Assembly: GCF_900545795.1 (NCBI RefSeq)
Contig: NZ_URAR01000022.1
Span: forward strand, 1 to 31,320
DNA: 31,320 bases
Direction of reading: 5' to 3'
Origin: an uncultured Veillonella sp.
Lineage (GTDB): Bacteria > Bacillota > Negativicutes > Veillonellales > Veillonellaceae
A program made the position numbers and the translations under genes. Positions 22,258-30,380 of this stretch are shown here, piece after piece. Numbering within the stretch: position 1 is the first letter of the stretch; each line of letters begins with the position of its first letter. Below the pieces are notes generated by a model, which saw only the letters and a list, made by a program, of their open reading frames with translations, had not been told where the DNA came from and did no database searches.

Positions 22258-23126
22258 GAGGCACCTCCCTTAGAGTTTTTTACAGCCCATTCAATGCCGG
22301 CTACAGCCTCATCAATGGAGCTAACCCCAACATCTACCGGAAGGCCTCGCTCTTTTAAATAATACATCAAATTCACTACTGGCGGTACATCTACGCCGGT
22401 CTCTTGTAGCATATGTCGATTATTAGAGAAAATCTGAATCGGATCTCCATCGAGTTTAATTTGCCCATCATCGATAACAATTAAGCGATTGGCCATGCGA
22501 GAAATATCTTCCATATTATGAGATACCAATATAACAGTAACGCCCTTTTTCTGGTGCAAATCTATAATGCGATTAAATATTTCATCACGTCCAAAAGGAT
22601 CAAGACCAGCAGATGGTTCATCTAGGATTAAATAGTCTGGATTCAAGGCAATCACACCAGCAATGGCAACCCGTCGCATTTGCCCACCGGATAGTTGAAA
22701 CGGGGAGCGCGTAGCATACGTATCATAGTCTAGACCTACGAATTCCATAGCTTCACGCACGCGAAGATCGATTTCTTCTTCTGATAAGCCTAAATTGCGC
22801 GGCCCAAAAGCAATATCTTGGGCTATGGTCTCTTCAAACAATTGATGCTCAGGATACTGAAATACCATGCCCACTTTATGGCGCATTTGTTTAGCTTCTT
22901 CTGTTTTATCGCTAAGGTCCACACCATTAACTGTTACAATCCCTGAAGTAGGATGTAATAGACCATTTAAATGTTGTACTAAGGTGGATTTTCCAGATCC
23001 CGTGTGGCCGATAATCCCTACAAAATCACCTTCATTAATTGTTAAATTAATCGATTTTAAAGCTTCTTTACGATATGGCGTATGCTCACCATAGATATGG
23101 GTTACATTATTTAATATTATCGGCAT
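22251..23126 (-). CDS. ecfA2: Energy-coupling factor transporter ATPase EcfA2
   Basis: 291-residue ABC ATPase. Walker A GHTGSGKST near 40, Q-loop FQYPEHQLFEETIAQDIAFG, signature LSGGQMRRVAIAG, Walker B YLILDEPSAGLDP and the H-loop SHNMED are all intact. With EcfA1 and EcfT it energises vitamin uptake. It overlaps ecfA1 by ten bases at its start and ecfT by seven at its end. The Q-loop PEHQLFEET is the EcfA2 type. Confidence 0.96.
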   Translation of the reverse strand: MPIILNNVTHIYGEHTPYRKEALKSINLTINEGDFVGIIGHTGSGKSTLVQHLNGLLHPTSGIVTVNGVDLSDKTEEAKQMRHKVGMVFQYPEHQLFEETIAQDIAFGPRNLGLSEEEIDLRVREAMEFVGLDYDTYATRSPFQLSGGQMRRVAIAGVIALNPDYLILDEPSAGLDPFGRDEIFNRIIDLHQKKGVTVILVSHNMEDISRMANRLIVIDDGQIKLDGDPIQIFSNNRHMLQETGVDVPPVVNLMYYLKERGLPVDVGVSSIDEAVAGIEWAVKNSKGGASC

Positions 23127-24001
23127 AATTGATCCCCCAACTCTTTTTCAGTAATAATACCTGTACGTAAAGAAAGGCCCTTCTCTACTAATTTTTCAGC
23201 TACTTCTGCCGCTACTGGAACATCAAGGCCTAAGTCCTTTAACATTTTGACTTGTGAGAATACTGTTTCTGGCGTACCTTGCTCAATTAATTTGCCATTT
23301 TTCATCACAATCACTCGATCAGATGTGACAGCTTCTTCCATAAAATGAGTAATATATACAATGGTAATGCCTTCTTCCTTATTAAGGCGGTGAACAGTCT
23401 CTAGCACTTCTCGTCGCCCAGTAGGGTCGAGCATCGCCGTTGGTTCATCTAAGACGATACAGGCCGGCTTCATGGCCAATACACCAGCAATGGCAATACG
23501 TTGTTTCTGCCCGCCAGATAATAAACCCGGTGAATGAAGTGCGTATTCAGTCATATTAACACTAGCCAACGCTTCATCCACGCGGCGTCTAATTTCTTTC
23601 GGCTCTACACCTAAATTTTCTGGTCCAAAAGCTACATCTTCTTCCACGATGGCTGCCACAATTTGATTATCTGGATTTTGAAATACCATGCCTACATGTT
23701 GGCGGATATTCCATAAATTATGTTCATCCTTAGTATTTAGCCCTAAAACTATAACATCCCCATCAGTAGGTGTTAATAATACATTAAAATGTTTAGCTAA
23801 AGTGCTTTTGCCGCTCCCATTAGTACCAATAATGCTGACAAATTCACCTTTGCGAATGGTAATGCTCACATCATCAAGAGCTTTTACCACATTTCCGGTC
23901 TCATCCGTATAGGTATGGCTCATGTGGTCGGTTTGAATCATAATGTCTCCAGGAGCTACATTAGATTCATCCCTTTTCATCTTAATTTCTTGAGTGTTCA
24001 T
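23117..24001 (-). CDS. ecfA1: Energy-coupling factor transporter ATPase EcfA1
   Basis: 294-residue ABC ATPase. Walker A GTNGSGKST, Q-loop FQNPDNQIVAAIVEEDVAFG (EcfA1 type), signature LSGGQKQRIAIAG, Walker B CIVLDEPTAMLDP and H-loop THFMEE are intact. The start is the ATG at 24001, with AGAGGA upstream; the in-frame ATG at 24061 adds 20 residues without a good site. About 25 residues precede the ABC domain, slightly longer than usual. First gene of ecfA1-ecfA2-ecfT-truA, 500 bases behind rplQ. Confidence 0.96.
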   Translation of the reverse strand: MNTQEIKMKRDESNVAPGDIMIQTDHMSHTYTDETGNVVKALDDVSITIRKGEFVSIIGTNGSGKSTLAKHFNVLLTPTDGDVIVLGLNTKDEHNLWNIRQHVGMVFQNPDNQIVAAIVEEDVAFGPENLGVEPKEIRRRVDEALASVNMTEYALHSPGLLSGGQKQRIAIAGVLAMKPACIVLDEPTAMLDPTGRREVLETVHRLNKEEGITIVYITHFMEEAVTSDRVIVMKNGKLIEQGTPETVFSQVKMLKDLGLDVPVAAEVAEKLVEKGLSLRTGIITEKELGDQLCR

Positions 24002-24111
24002 AATATCCTCTTTTAAATACATAGTAATACAGCACAAGTATAGACTCCGATCTGTTCCCATCGTAGCCCTATACTAGATTAAGCACACTGACTTATGTAA
24101 AAGCTTACATA

Positions 24112-24262
24112 AACTTACACAGCTTAAGTTATAAGTCAGTTATATGTCTTGAGTTATAGGCCTAACATATATATCAACCTATAGCTTAGCTTGCAGTCTT
24201 GAATTATAAGCCCTAACATATATATCAACCTACAACTCTTAGCTTGCAAGTCGCAACTTATA
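24112..24262. repeat. 50-53 bp tandem repeat upstream of ecfA1
   Basis: Two good copies at 24146-24195 and 24196-24248 share GTCTTGA(G/A)TTATA, CCTAACATATATATCAACCT and CTTAGCTTGCA. Partial copies flank them on both sides (AAGTTATAAGTCAG before, GTCGCAACTTATATC after). The array lies between the rplQ terminator and the ecfA1 start. Confidence 0.82.
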
Positions 24263-24450
24263 TCTATTAAGTCATATAGTATAAATTCATCTAGTTCAGG
24301 GAAGAACAGAATATGGCAGTTTTATCTTCACTATACAGTCTCTATGATAATATAAAAATATACATAATTCGTCAACCTAATATTTCTTTACGGTTGTCAA
24401 TCTGCTTTAGGTTCCCAATTATATATATTTTTATAAACTATTCCATAATA
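24263..24450. other. AT-rich DNA between the ecfA1-side repeats and the rplQ terminator
   Basis: No supported gene; a 67-codon plus-strand frame here has no ribosome binding site or recognisable content. It probably contains the ecfA1 promoter but no convincing -35/-10 pair was chosen. Confidence 0.5.
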
Positions 24451-24451
24451 A

Positions 24452-24488
24452 CAAAAAGCGGTGTTGCTAACGATTGTTGCAACACCGT
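24452..24488 (-). terminator. Intrinsic terminator of the ribosomal operon behind rplQ
   Basis: A 9-bp stem CGGTGTTGC/GCAACACCG (24460-24468 with 24479-24487) is followed on the minus strand by CTTTTTGTTATT, twelve bases after the rplQ stop codon. It separates the ribosomal genes from the ecf genes. Confidence 0.92.
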
Positions 24489-24499
24489 CTTCCATGTTA

Positions 24500-24835
24500 T
24501 TATACTAGCTCGATAAGTGCTAATGGAGCTGCATCACCTTTGCGAAGGCCAGTTTTAATTACACGAGTGTAACCGCCCTGACGATCAGCATATTTTGGAG
24601 CAATTTCATCGAACAATTTTTTAACTACATCTTCATCCATAAGGTAGGAAAGAACTTGACGACGAGCATGAAGATCACCACGTTTAGCAAGAGTGATCAT
24701 TTGATCTGCTAAACCACGTAATTCTTTAGCTTTCGCTTCAGTTGTTTCAATACGATCATATTGGAAGAAAGATGTTAATATACCGCGGAATAACGCTTTG
24801 CGAGCAGAGCTGTCACGGCCTAATTTTCTATACAT
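24500..24835 (-). CDS. rplQ: 50S ribosomal protein L17
   Basis: 111 residues, standard bacterial length. L17 is a large-subunit protein. MYRKLGRDSSARKALFRG, RIETTEAKAKELRGLADQMI and GGYTRVIKTGLRKGDAAPLA are diagnostic. AAGGAGG lies seven bases before the ATG. It is the last gene of the ribosomal operon, 12 bases after rpoA, with a terminator right behind it. Confidence 0.98.
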   Translation of the reverse strand: MYRKLGRDSSARKALFRGILTSFFQYDRIETTEAKAKELRGLADQMITLAKRGDLHARRQVLSYLMDEDVVKKLFDEIAPKYADRQGGYTRVIKTGLRKGDAAPLALIELV

Positions 24836-24847
24836 TAGTCATCCTCC

Positions 24848-25843
24848 TTATTCGCCTTTTTTCTTTAGAGTAAAATTACCTGAAGGATGATTTTGAAGTT
24901 TTTCTTCAATCTCTTCAATGGATTTTTTACCTAAGTTACGAACCTTACCTAAATCTTCCACAGTTTTGTCTAGGAGATCCGCAATTGTGTTTATACCAGC
25001 ACGTTTTAAGCAGTTGTACGCACGAACAGATAATTCCAAATCATCGATTGGAATCTTAGCTGGACCATCTTCTGGACCACCATTCATGTCGCCGGCATTA
25101 TCTTCTGTAATATCTTCTTCTACAGGGATAAATTCTTCAGCTGCATGTGCTAATTTTGTGAAGTTCTTAAGGTAGCCGATCATAATGTTGGCAGATCGTG
25201 CTACTGCTTCAGCTGCTGTAATGGAACCATTGGTAACAACTTCAAGAGTTAATTTATCAAAGTCCATTTCATTGCCTACACGCACATCACTTACTTCATA
25301 TTTTGCTCGAAGAATTGGAGAGAAAATTGAGTCAATTGGAATACGACCAATTACATCATCTTCTTTCTTATTCTTCGTGGACGGCACATATCCTTTACCA
25401 CGTTCAATGCGCACATCCATTACAAGATGAGCTACCTCATCCATTGTAGCAATTACGAGGTCAGGATTTAAAATTTCTACGTCTGGTGGGAAGTTTCTTC
25501 CGAATTCACCAGCTGTTAAAACGCCTTCCTTCTGAATATCTACACGAATATCCAATGGCAACTGTGCCTCGCTGTCAACGCGTAGGCATAATTGTTTGAG
25601 GTTAAGAATAATATCTGTAACATCCTCACGAATACCAGGAATAGTAGAAAATTCATGAAGTACTCCATCAATCTTGATAGAAGTAATGGCCGCCCCATCT
25701 AAAGACGAAAGCAGAATTCGACGCAAGCTATTACCGAGAGTGATCCCATAGCCACGATCTAATGGCTCACATACGAATTTGCCATAACGACCGTCATCGC
25801 GTACTTCAACTTTCTCGATTTTTAATTTCTTTTCTTCGCTCAT
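24848..25843 (-). CDS. rpoA: DNA-directed RNA polymerase subunit alpha
   Basis: 331 residues. N-terminal dimerisation domain with EPLDRGYGITLGNSLRRILLSS, linker with acidic DITEDNAGDMNGGPEDGP around 240-258, and the C-terminal DNA-contacting domain LELSVRAYNCLKRAGINTIAD with the Arg that contacts UP elements. The ATG at 25843 follows GAGGAGG by nine bases; a longer in-frame start at 25876 is not supported. rpsK lies 80 bases upstream with no rpsD between. Confidence 0.98.
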   Translation of the reverse strand: MSEEKKLKIEKVEVRDDGRYGKFVCEPLDRGYGITLGNSLRRILLSSLDGAAITSIKIDGVLHEFSTIPGIREDVTDIILNLKQLCLRVDSEAQLPLDIRVDIQKEGVLTAGEFGRNFPPDVEILNPDLVIATMDEVAHLVMDVRIERGKGYVPSTKNKKEDDVIGRIPIDSIFSPILRAKYEVSDVRVGNEMDFDKLTLEVVTNGSITAAEAVARSANIMIGYLKNFTKLAHAAEEFIPVEEDITEDNAGDMNGGPEDGPAKIPIDDLELSVRAYNCLKRAGINTIADLLDKTVEDLGKVRNLGKKSIEEIEEKLQNHPSGNFTLKKKGE

Positions 25844-25922
25844 CAGGACTATCCTCCTCTTAAACACGCCTTGCATCTATAGTATATCATAGCCACCGCC
25901 TAGCGGTCGCATAAACTATAAA
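25844..25922 (-). other. Gap between rpsK and rpoA where rpsD is often found
   Basis: Eighty bases with a small 5-bp hairpin (ACCGC/GCGGT, 25895-25899 with 25903-25907). On the minus strand it also has TATGAT and TATACT sequences that could be a -10, but no clear -35. It may be the scar of rpsD loss or hold a secondary rpoA promoter; neither is shown. Confidence 0.4.
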
Positions 25923-26312
25923 TTATACGCGACGGCGTTTTGGAGGACGGCAACCGTTATGAGGAATTGGAGTAACGTCTTTGATGCTGTTAACTTCAAG
26001 ACCTGCTGCTTGCAATGCACGGATAGCAGCTTCACGACCAGATCCTGGACCTTTAACGAAAACTTCTACCTGACGCAAGCCATGTTCCATAGCAGCTTTT
26101 GCAGCTTGTTCTGCTGCCATTTGTGCTGCGAATGGAGTACTCTTACGAGAACCGCGGAAGCCTAAGCCACCAGCAGATGCCCAAGAAAGAGCATTACCAT
26201 TTGTATCGGTAATTGTTACGATAGTGTTATTGAAAGTGGAGCGAATATGAGCCGCACCAGATTCAACGTGTTTCTTTTCTTTTCTTTTTCTAGATACTAC
26301 CTTTTTAGCCAC
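25923..26312 (-). CDS. rpsK: 30S ribosomal protein S11
   Basis: 129 residues, normal size; S11 sits on the platform of the small subunit. HIRSTFNNTIVTITDTNGNA, GFRGSRKSTPFAAQMAAE and the C-terminal IPHNGCRPPKRRRV are diagnostic. The start codon is GTG at 26312, with AAGGAGG upstream. It follows rpsM by 17 bases. Confidence 0.98.
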   Translation of the reverse strand: MAKKVVSRKRKEKKHVESGAAHIRSTFNNTIVTITDTNGNALSWASAGGLGFRGSRKSTPFAAQMAAEQAAKAAMEHGLRQVEVFVKGPGSGREAAIRALQAAGLEVNSIKDVTPIPHNGCRPPKRRRV

Positions 26313-26329
26313 GCTTTATCCCTCCTTTA

Positions 26330-26698
26330 TTATTTCTTTTTCCCAGCGATTGCTTTTCTAGGACCTTTACGAGTACGGGCATTCGTCTTAGTGCGTTGAC
26401 CGCGCAAAGGCAATCCTGCACGATGACGTTTTCCGCGATAGGAGTTGATTTCAATTAAGCGCTTAATGTTAAGAGCTTCTTCACGACGAAGATCGCCTTC
26501 AACCTTGTACTCATCATCAAGAAGAGCACGGATTTTCGCAACTTCATCTTCTGTAAGGTCACGAACACGAGTATCAGGATTAATACCAGTTTTTGCCAAA
26601 ATCTCTTTGGACAAAGTAAGTCCGATACCATAAATATAAGTCAAACCAATTTCCACACGTTTGTCACGTGGTAAATCTACACCGGCTATACGTGCCAT
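26330..26698 (-). CDS. rpsM: 30S ribosomal protein S13
   Basis: 122 residues, normal size; S13 is in the head of the small subunit and contacts the P-site tRNA. MARIAGVDLPRDKRVEIGLT, YIYGIG and the basic C-terminus RHRAGLPLRGQRTKTNART are diagnostic. AGGAGGTG precedes the ATG. Confidence 0.98.
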   Translation of the reverse strand: MARIAGVDLPRDKRVEIGLTYIYGIGLTLSKEILAKTGINPDTRVRDLTEDEVAKIRALLDDEYKVEGDLRREEALNIKRLIEINSYRGKRHRAGLPLRGQRTKTNARTRKGPRKAIAGKKK

Positions 26699-26720
26699 CT
26701 ATTCAGCCACCTCCTATCAA

Positions 26721-26834
26721 TTAACCTTGTTTTTGTTTATGTTTTGGGTTTTCGCAAATTACCATTACACGACCTTTACGTTTAATGATTTTGCATTTTT
26801 CGCATATCTTTTTAACTGATGGTTTAACCTTCAT
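26721..26834 (-). CDS. rpmJ: 50S ribosomal protein L36
   Basis: 37 residues, too short for most ORF scans. It starts MKVKPSVKKICEKCKIIKRK. The zinc ligands Cys11, Cys14, Cys27 and His32 (CEKC, then CENPKH) are all present, so this is the zinc-binding type. AAGGAGG lies before the ATG at 26834. It sits between infA and rpsM, its usual place. Confidence 0.97.
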   Translation of the reverse strand: MKVKPSVKKICEKCKIIKRKGRVMVICENPKHKQKQG

Positions 26835-26860
26835 AAGTACCTCCTTTGAGTCGCAACCAC

Positions 26861-27079
26861 TTATTTAAAGCGGTAGGTAATGCGACCACGATTTAAGTCA
26901 TATGGTGTCAGTTCCATAGTAACTTTATCACCGGGAAGGATACGAATAAAATTCATACGCATTTTACCTGACACATGGGCAAGTACCACATGGCCATTTT
27001 CCAATTCAACTTGGAACATAGCGTTTGGTAATGCCTCTACGACCGTACCTTCCACTTCAATAACGTCTTCTTTTGACAT
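26861..27079 (-). CDS. infA: Translation initiation factor IF-1
   Basis: 72 residues, exactly the family length: an S1-like OB fold that binds the A site of the 30S subunit during initiation. MSKEDVIEVEGTVVEALPNA, GHVVLAHVSGKMRMNFIRIL and the ending DLNRGRITYRFK are diagnostic. GGAGG precedes the ATG. It follows map by 22 bases. Confidence 0.98.
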   Translation of the reverse strand: MSKEDVIEVEGTVVEALPNAMFQVELENGHVVLAHVSGKMRMNFIRILPGDKVTMELTPYDLNRGRITYRFK

Positions 27080-27101
27080 ATCATTTCCTCCGGTTACTTG
27101 G

Positions 27102-27872
27102 TTATTTAATCAACCTGGGCTCATCACGCATGGTCAAAATTTCAGGGCCATTTTCTGTTACGACCACTGTATGTTCAAAATGAGCTGCCGGCTTACCATC
27201 AAGAGTAACCGCCGTCCAATCATCATCCAGAACTTCGACTTCATATGTTCCCATAGTAATCATAGGTTCAATACAAAGTACCATTCCCGGCTTTAATAGT
27301 GGGCCATGCCCAGCCGGACCATAATTTGGTATTTGTGGATCTTCATGCATTTCACGACCAAGGCCATGACCTACGAAATCACGCACAACACCAAATCCAA
27401 ATTTTTCACAGTACGTCTGAACAGCATGAGAAATATCTCCCACTCTGTTCCCGACAACAGCTTGTTCAATTCCTTTGAACAAAGCTTCTTCTGTTACTTT
27501 TAGAAGTTTATGTACCTGTGGCTTAACTTTTCCGATAGGAATCGTTACACAGGAGTCACCATGGTATCCATTAACGGAAGAAACAAGGTCGATACTAATA
27601 ATATCGCCATGTTTTAATTTCCGCTTTGCACTTGGAATGCCATGTACTACTTCATCATTAATAGAAGCACAAATTGTTGCAGGATACCCATAGTAACCTT
27701 TACAGCTTGGCTCACCACCATGGCTGCGAATATATTCTTCGGCAAACTGATCTAAATCCAAGGTCGAAACACCTGGTTTCGCTACTGCAATTAGCTGCGT
27801 CAAGGTATCAGCAGTTAGTTTACATGCCTGACGGATATACTCGATTTCATTGGGCGATTTAAGAATAATCAT
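27102..27872 (-). CDS. map: Methionine aminopeptidase, type I
   Basis: 256 residues. Removes the N-terminal methionine from new proteins. The five metal ligands are visible: Asp95 (SIDLVSS), Asp106 (GDSCVT), His169 (VGHGLG), Glu202 (CIEPM) and Glu233 (FEHTVVV); the active-site His78 is in VVHGIP. There is no N-terminal zinc-finger extension. TTGGAG precedes the ATG at 27872 at the end of adk, from which it is separated by three bases. Confidence 0.97.
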   Translation of the reverse strand: MIILKSPNEIEYIRQACKLTADTLTQLIAVAKPGVSTLDLDQFAEEYIRSHGGEPSCKGYYGYPATICASINDEVVHGIPSAKRKLKHGDIISIDLVSSVNGYHGDSCVTIPIGKVKPQVHKLLKVTEEALFKGIEQAVVGNRVGDISHAVQTYCEKFGFGVVRDFVGHGLGREMHEDPQIPNYGPAGHGPLLKPGMVLCIEPMITMGTYEVEVLDDDWTAVTLDGKPAAHFEHTVVVTENGPEILTMRDEPRLIK

Positions 27873-27875
27873 GGA

Positions 27876-28439
27876 TTATTTCTCCAACGCTTTAATGATA
27901 TCTGTAAATACTGCATCCACATCCTGTAATCCGTTGATTTCTACATATAAACCACTATTACGATAGTAGTCAATTAAAGGTTTTGTAGATTCTTCGTATA
28001 CAGCAAGACGTTTCTGTACTGTTTCCGGTTTATCATCGTCACGATTCTCAAGACGTGCACGTTCACTGATGCGTTTAACAAGTTCTTCAGATGGAACATT
28101 TAAGTTTACAACAGCATCTAGAACAATTCCCAATTCTTTTAAAATAGCATCTAAAGATACTGCCTGAGCTGTAGTACGAGGGAAGCCATCAAGGATAAAA
28201 CCTTTTTTGCAATCGTCTTTGGAAAGACGTTCACGAACGATTCCCACCGTTACGCTATCGGGAACTAGTTGACCAGCATCCATGTATTTCTTAGCCTCAA
28301 GACCAAGAGGGGTACATTCCTTCACTGCTGCTCGGAACATATCACCGGTTGAAATCTGAGGAATACCATATTTATCAATTAAACGAACAGCCTGTGTGCC
28401 TTTACCAGCACCTGGAGGTCCCATTAACAAAATATACAT
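27876..28439 (-). CDS. adk: Adenylate kinase, short form without the LID insertion
   Basis: 187 residues. Converts AMP and ATP to two ADP. P-loop GPPGAGKGTQ at 7-16, STGDMFRAA, DGFPRTTAQA and DDKPETVQKRLAVYEEST are intact. The usual LID segment of about 27 residues, often with four zinc-binding Cys in Firmicutes, is missing: SERARLENRDDD joins the flanks directly. The ATG at 28439 follows AGGAGG by nine bases; a longer start inside secY is rejected. It begins 14 bases after the secY stop. Confidence 0.96.
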   Translation of the reverse strand: MYILLMGPPGAGKGTQAVRLIDKYGIPQISTGDMFRAAVKECTPLGLEAKKYMDAGQLVPDSVTVGIVRERLSKDDCKKGFILDGFPRTTAQAVSLDAILKELGIVLDAVVNLNVPSEELVKRISERARLENRDDDKPETVQKRLAVYEESTKPLIDYYRNSGLYVEINGLQDVDAVFTDIIKALEK

Positions 28440-28452
28440 AGCAAATTTCCTC

Positions 28453-29715
28453 CTATTTAACAAAACCTTTATAATGTCTAGTTATTACTAATGACTCAAC
28501 CTGCTGCATTGTATCCAACGCAACCCCTACAACGATAAGAAGGGCTGTACCACCGAAGTATACGCCTTCGATACCGGTAATCCCACCAATGAAGTTTGGA
28601 AGGATAGCTACTAATGCTAAGAACAAAGCACCAGCAAATGTAATACGAGTCATTACTCGATCTACGTAGTCTGCAGTAGGTTTACCTGGGCGAATGCCTG
28701 GGATAAATCCACCGTATTTTTTCATATTATCTGCCATATCCGTAATGTTTATTGAGATAGCTGTATAGAAGTAAGTAAATATGAAAATCAATACAGCGTA
28801 TAAAACAGTCTGCAATGGCGTTCCCCATGTAAAATAGTTAGCCAGTGTTCTCACCCAGTCAACCTGCACAAACTGAGCTAATGTCACAGGAAACATCAAA
28901 ACGGATGACGCAAAGATAATTGGAATCACACCTGCCTGGTTGACCTTAAGAGGAAGGAAGGTAGAGTGGCCACCATACATTTTTCGACCAACTACGCGCT
29001 TAGCATATTGAATCGGAATACGACGTTGACCTTGTGTTACAGCAATTACAAATACAACCATTGCAATTGCAATAAGAGCAAATAAAATTGCTTGGAAAAT
29101 ATTGATAGTTCCTACTTCAAGATATTGGTAAATTGTGCTGAATCCAGATGGGAAACGAGCTACGATACCAGCGAAGATAATAAGGGAAATACCATTGCCT
29201 ATACCATAGGCAGTAATCTGCTCACCAATCCACATAAGTAGGCATGTACCTGCTGTTAAGATGATGGAGATTACGATAACGGACAACATACTGTTGTCGA
29301 TTAATGCATTATTAGCACGTAGAGCATAAGCCATACCAAATGCTTGGACAAAGCCTAACACTACTGTACCATATCGAGTTACTTTAGCGATTTTTTTACG
29401 TCCATCTTCGCCTTCTTTACTCCAAGCTTCAAGGGTCGGAATCACAGCTGTTAAAAGCTGCATAATAATCGACGCATTGATGTAAGGTGTAATACTCATT
29501 GCAAAGATAGAGAACTTACTTAATGCACCGCCGGCAAAAAGGTCAAGAAGACCAAATAAGCCGCCAGCTGTAAATAAGCTTTCGATAACAGAGGCATCTA
29601 CGCCAGGCACCGGAATATGAACGCCTGCCCTAAACACAATAAACATGAGAAGCGTATAGGCTACTTTATTACGGAGCTCTGTTATTTTAAAGATGTTCGA
29701 GAGGCCTTCTAGCAC
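28453..29715 (-). CDS. secY: Protein translocase subunit SecY
   Basis: 420 residues with ten membrane segments, the standard SecY; the channel subunit of the SecYEG translocon in the inner membrane. Diagnostic are IPVPGVD near 35, the plug region LFDLFAGGALSKFSIFAM-like stretch around 58-75, ITPYINASIIMQLL, and the cytosolic loop GFIPGIRPGKPTADY. The start codon is GTG at 29715, with GAGGTG upstream inside the end of rplO; one base separates the two genes. Confidence 0.98.
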   Translation of the reverse strand: MLEGLSNIFKITELRNKVAYTLLMFIVFRAGVHIPVPGVDASVIESLFTAGGLFGLLDLFAGGALSKFSIFAMSITPYINASIIMQLLTAVIPTLEAWSKEGEDGRKKIAKVTRYGTVVLGFVQAFGMAYALRANNALIDNSMLSVIVISIILTAGTCLLMWIGEQITAYGIGNGISLIIFAGIVARFPSGFSTIYQYLEVGTINIFQAILFALIAIAMVVFVIAVTQGQRRIPIQYAKRVVGRKMYGGHSTFLPLKVNQAGVIPIIFASSVLMFPVTLAQFVQVDWVRTLANYFTWGTPLQTVLYAVLIFIFTYFYTAISINITDMADNMKKYGGFIPGIRPGKPTADYVDRVMTRITFAGALFLALVAILPNFIGGITGIEGVYFGGTALLIVVGVALDTMQQVESLVITRHYKGFVK

Positions 29716-29716
29716 C

Positions 29717-30160
29717 CTAGATCACCTCTACTTTTCCGCCTGCCGCTACAATTTTTTCTTCTGCAGTTTTAGTAAAACCATTAGCGATAACTGTTAGTTT
29801 CTTTTCTAATGTACCATTGCCAAGAATGCGGATACCGTCACGAACGTTTTTCAAAATGCCAGCTTCAATTAAGGATACTGGATCTACGGTTGCACCATCT
29901 TCAAAACGATTTAATTGAGAAATGTTAACTTCCGCATATTCTTTAGCGAATACAGAGTTGTTGAAACCGCGTTTTGGTAAACGACGATAAAGAGGCATTT
30001 GGCCCCCTTCGAAACCTGTGCGAACACCGCCGCCGCTACGGGAATTTTGACCTTTTTGACCGCGACCAGAAGTCTTGCCAAGGCCAGAGCCTAAACCACG
30101 ACCACGACGAGTGCGAGCCTTTTTAGAACCTGCTGCTGGAGCTAATTCATGAAGTTTCAT
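29717..30160 (-). CDS. rplO: 50S ribosomal protein L15
   Basis: 147 residues, normal size; a large-subunit assembly protein. MKLHELAPAAGSKKARTRRG, the Gly/Arg-rich GRGLGSGLGKTSGRGQKGQ and FEGGQMPLYRRLPKRGF are diagnostic. AAGGAGGTG precedes the ATG. Normal position between rpmD and secY. Confidence 0.98.
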   Translation of the reverse strand: MKLHELAPAAGSKKARTRRGRGLGSGLGKTSGRGQKGQNSRSGGGVRTGFEGGQMPLYRRLPKRGFNNSVFAKEYAEVNISQLNRFEDGATVDPVSLIEAGILKNVRDGIRILGNGTLEKKLTVIANGFTKTAEEKIVAAGGKVEVI

Positions 30161-30182
30161 TCAGTGCACCTCCTTATCTTTA

Positions 30183-30362
30183 TTATAATTCTTCTACAGT
30201 AACTAAATGTCTAACTTTGTGAAGCATACCTTTGATTTGAGGTGTCACTTCTTTAACTACTTGAGAGTTAGTTTTTTTCAAGCCTAAAGCTTTTACAGTT
30301 GCACGCTGATCTTCAGGGCGACCGATTAAGCTTCTGGACAATGTAATTTTTACTTGTGCCAT
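30183..30362 (-). CDS. rpmD: 50S ribosomal protein L30
   Basis: 59 residues, normal size. MAQVKITLSRSLIGRPEDQR and KVRHLVTVEE at the end are typical. The ATG at 30362 is preferred over an upstream in-frame TTG that lies almost on the ribosome binding site GGGGGA. It lies between rpsE and rplO as usual. Confidence 0.97.
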   Translation of the reverse strand: MAQVKITLSRSLIGRPEDQRATVKALGLKKTNSQVVKEVTPQIKGMLHKVRHLVTVEEL

Positions 30363-30380
30363 TACTGTCAATCCCCCTTA

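Noticed and set aside
24313..24516. 67-codon plus-strand ORF behind rplQ
   Set aside because: No ribosome binding site, it runs through the rplQ terminator into rplQ on the other strand, and the peptide is AT-driven.
26880..27296. 138-codon plus-strand ORF over infA and map
   Set aside because: Antisense shadow of two essential, conserved genes.
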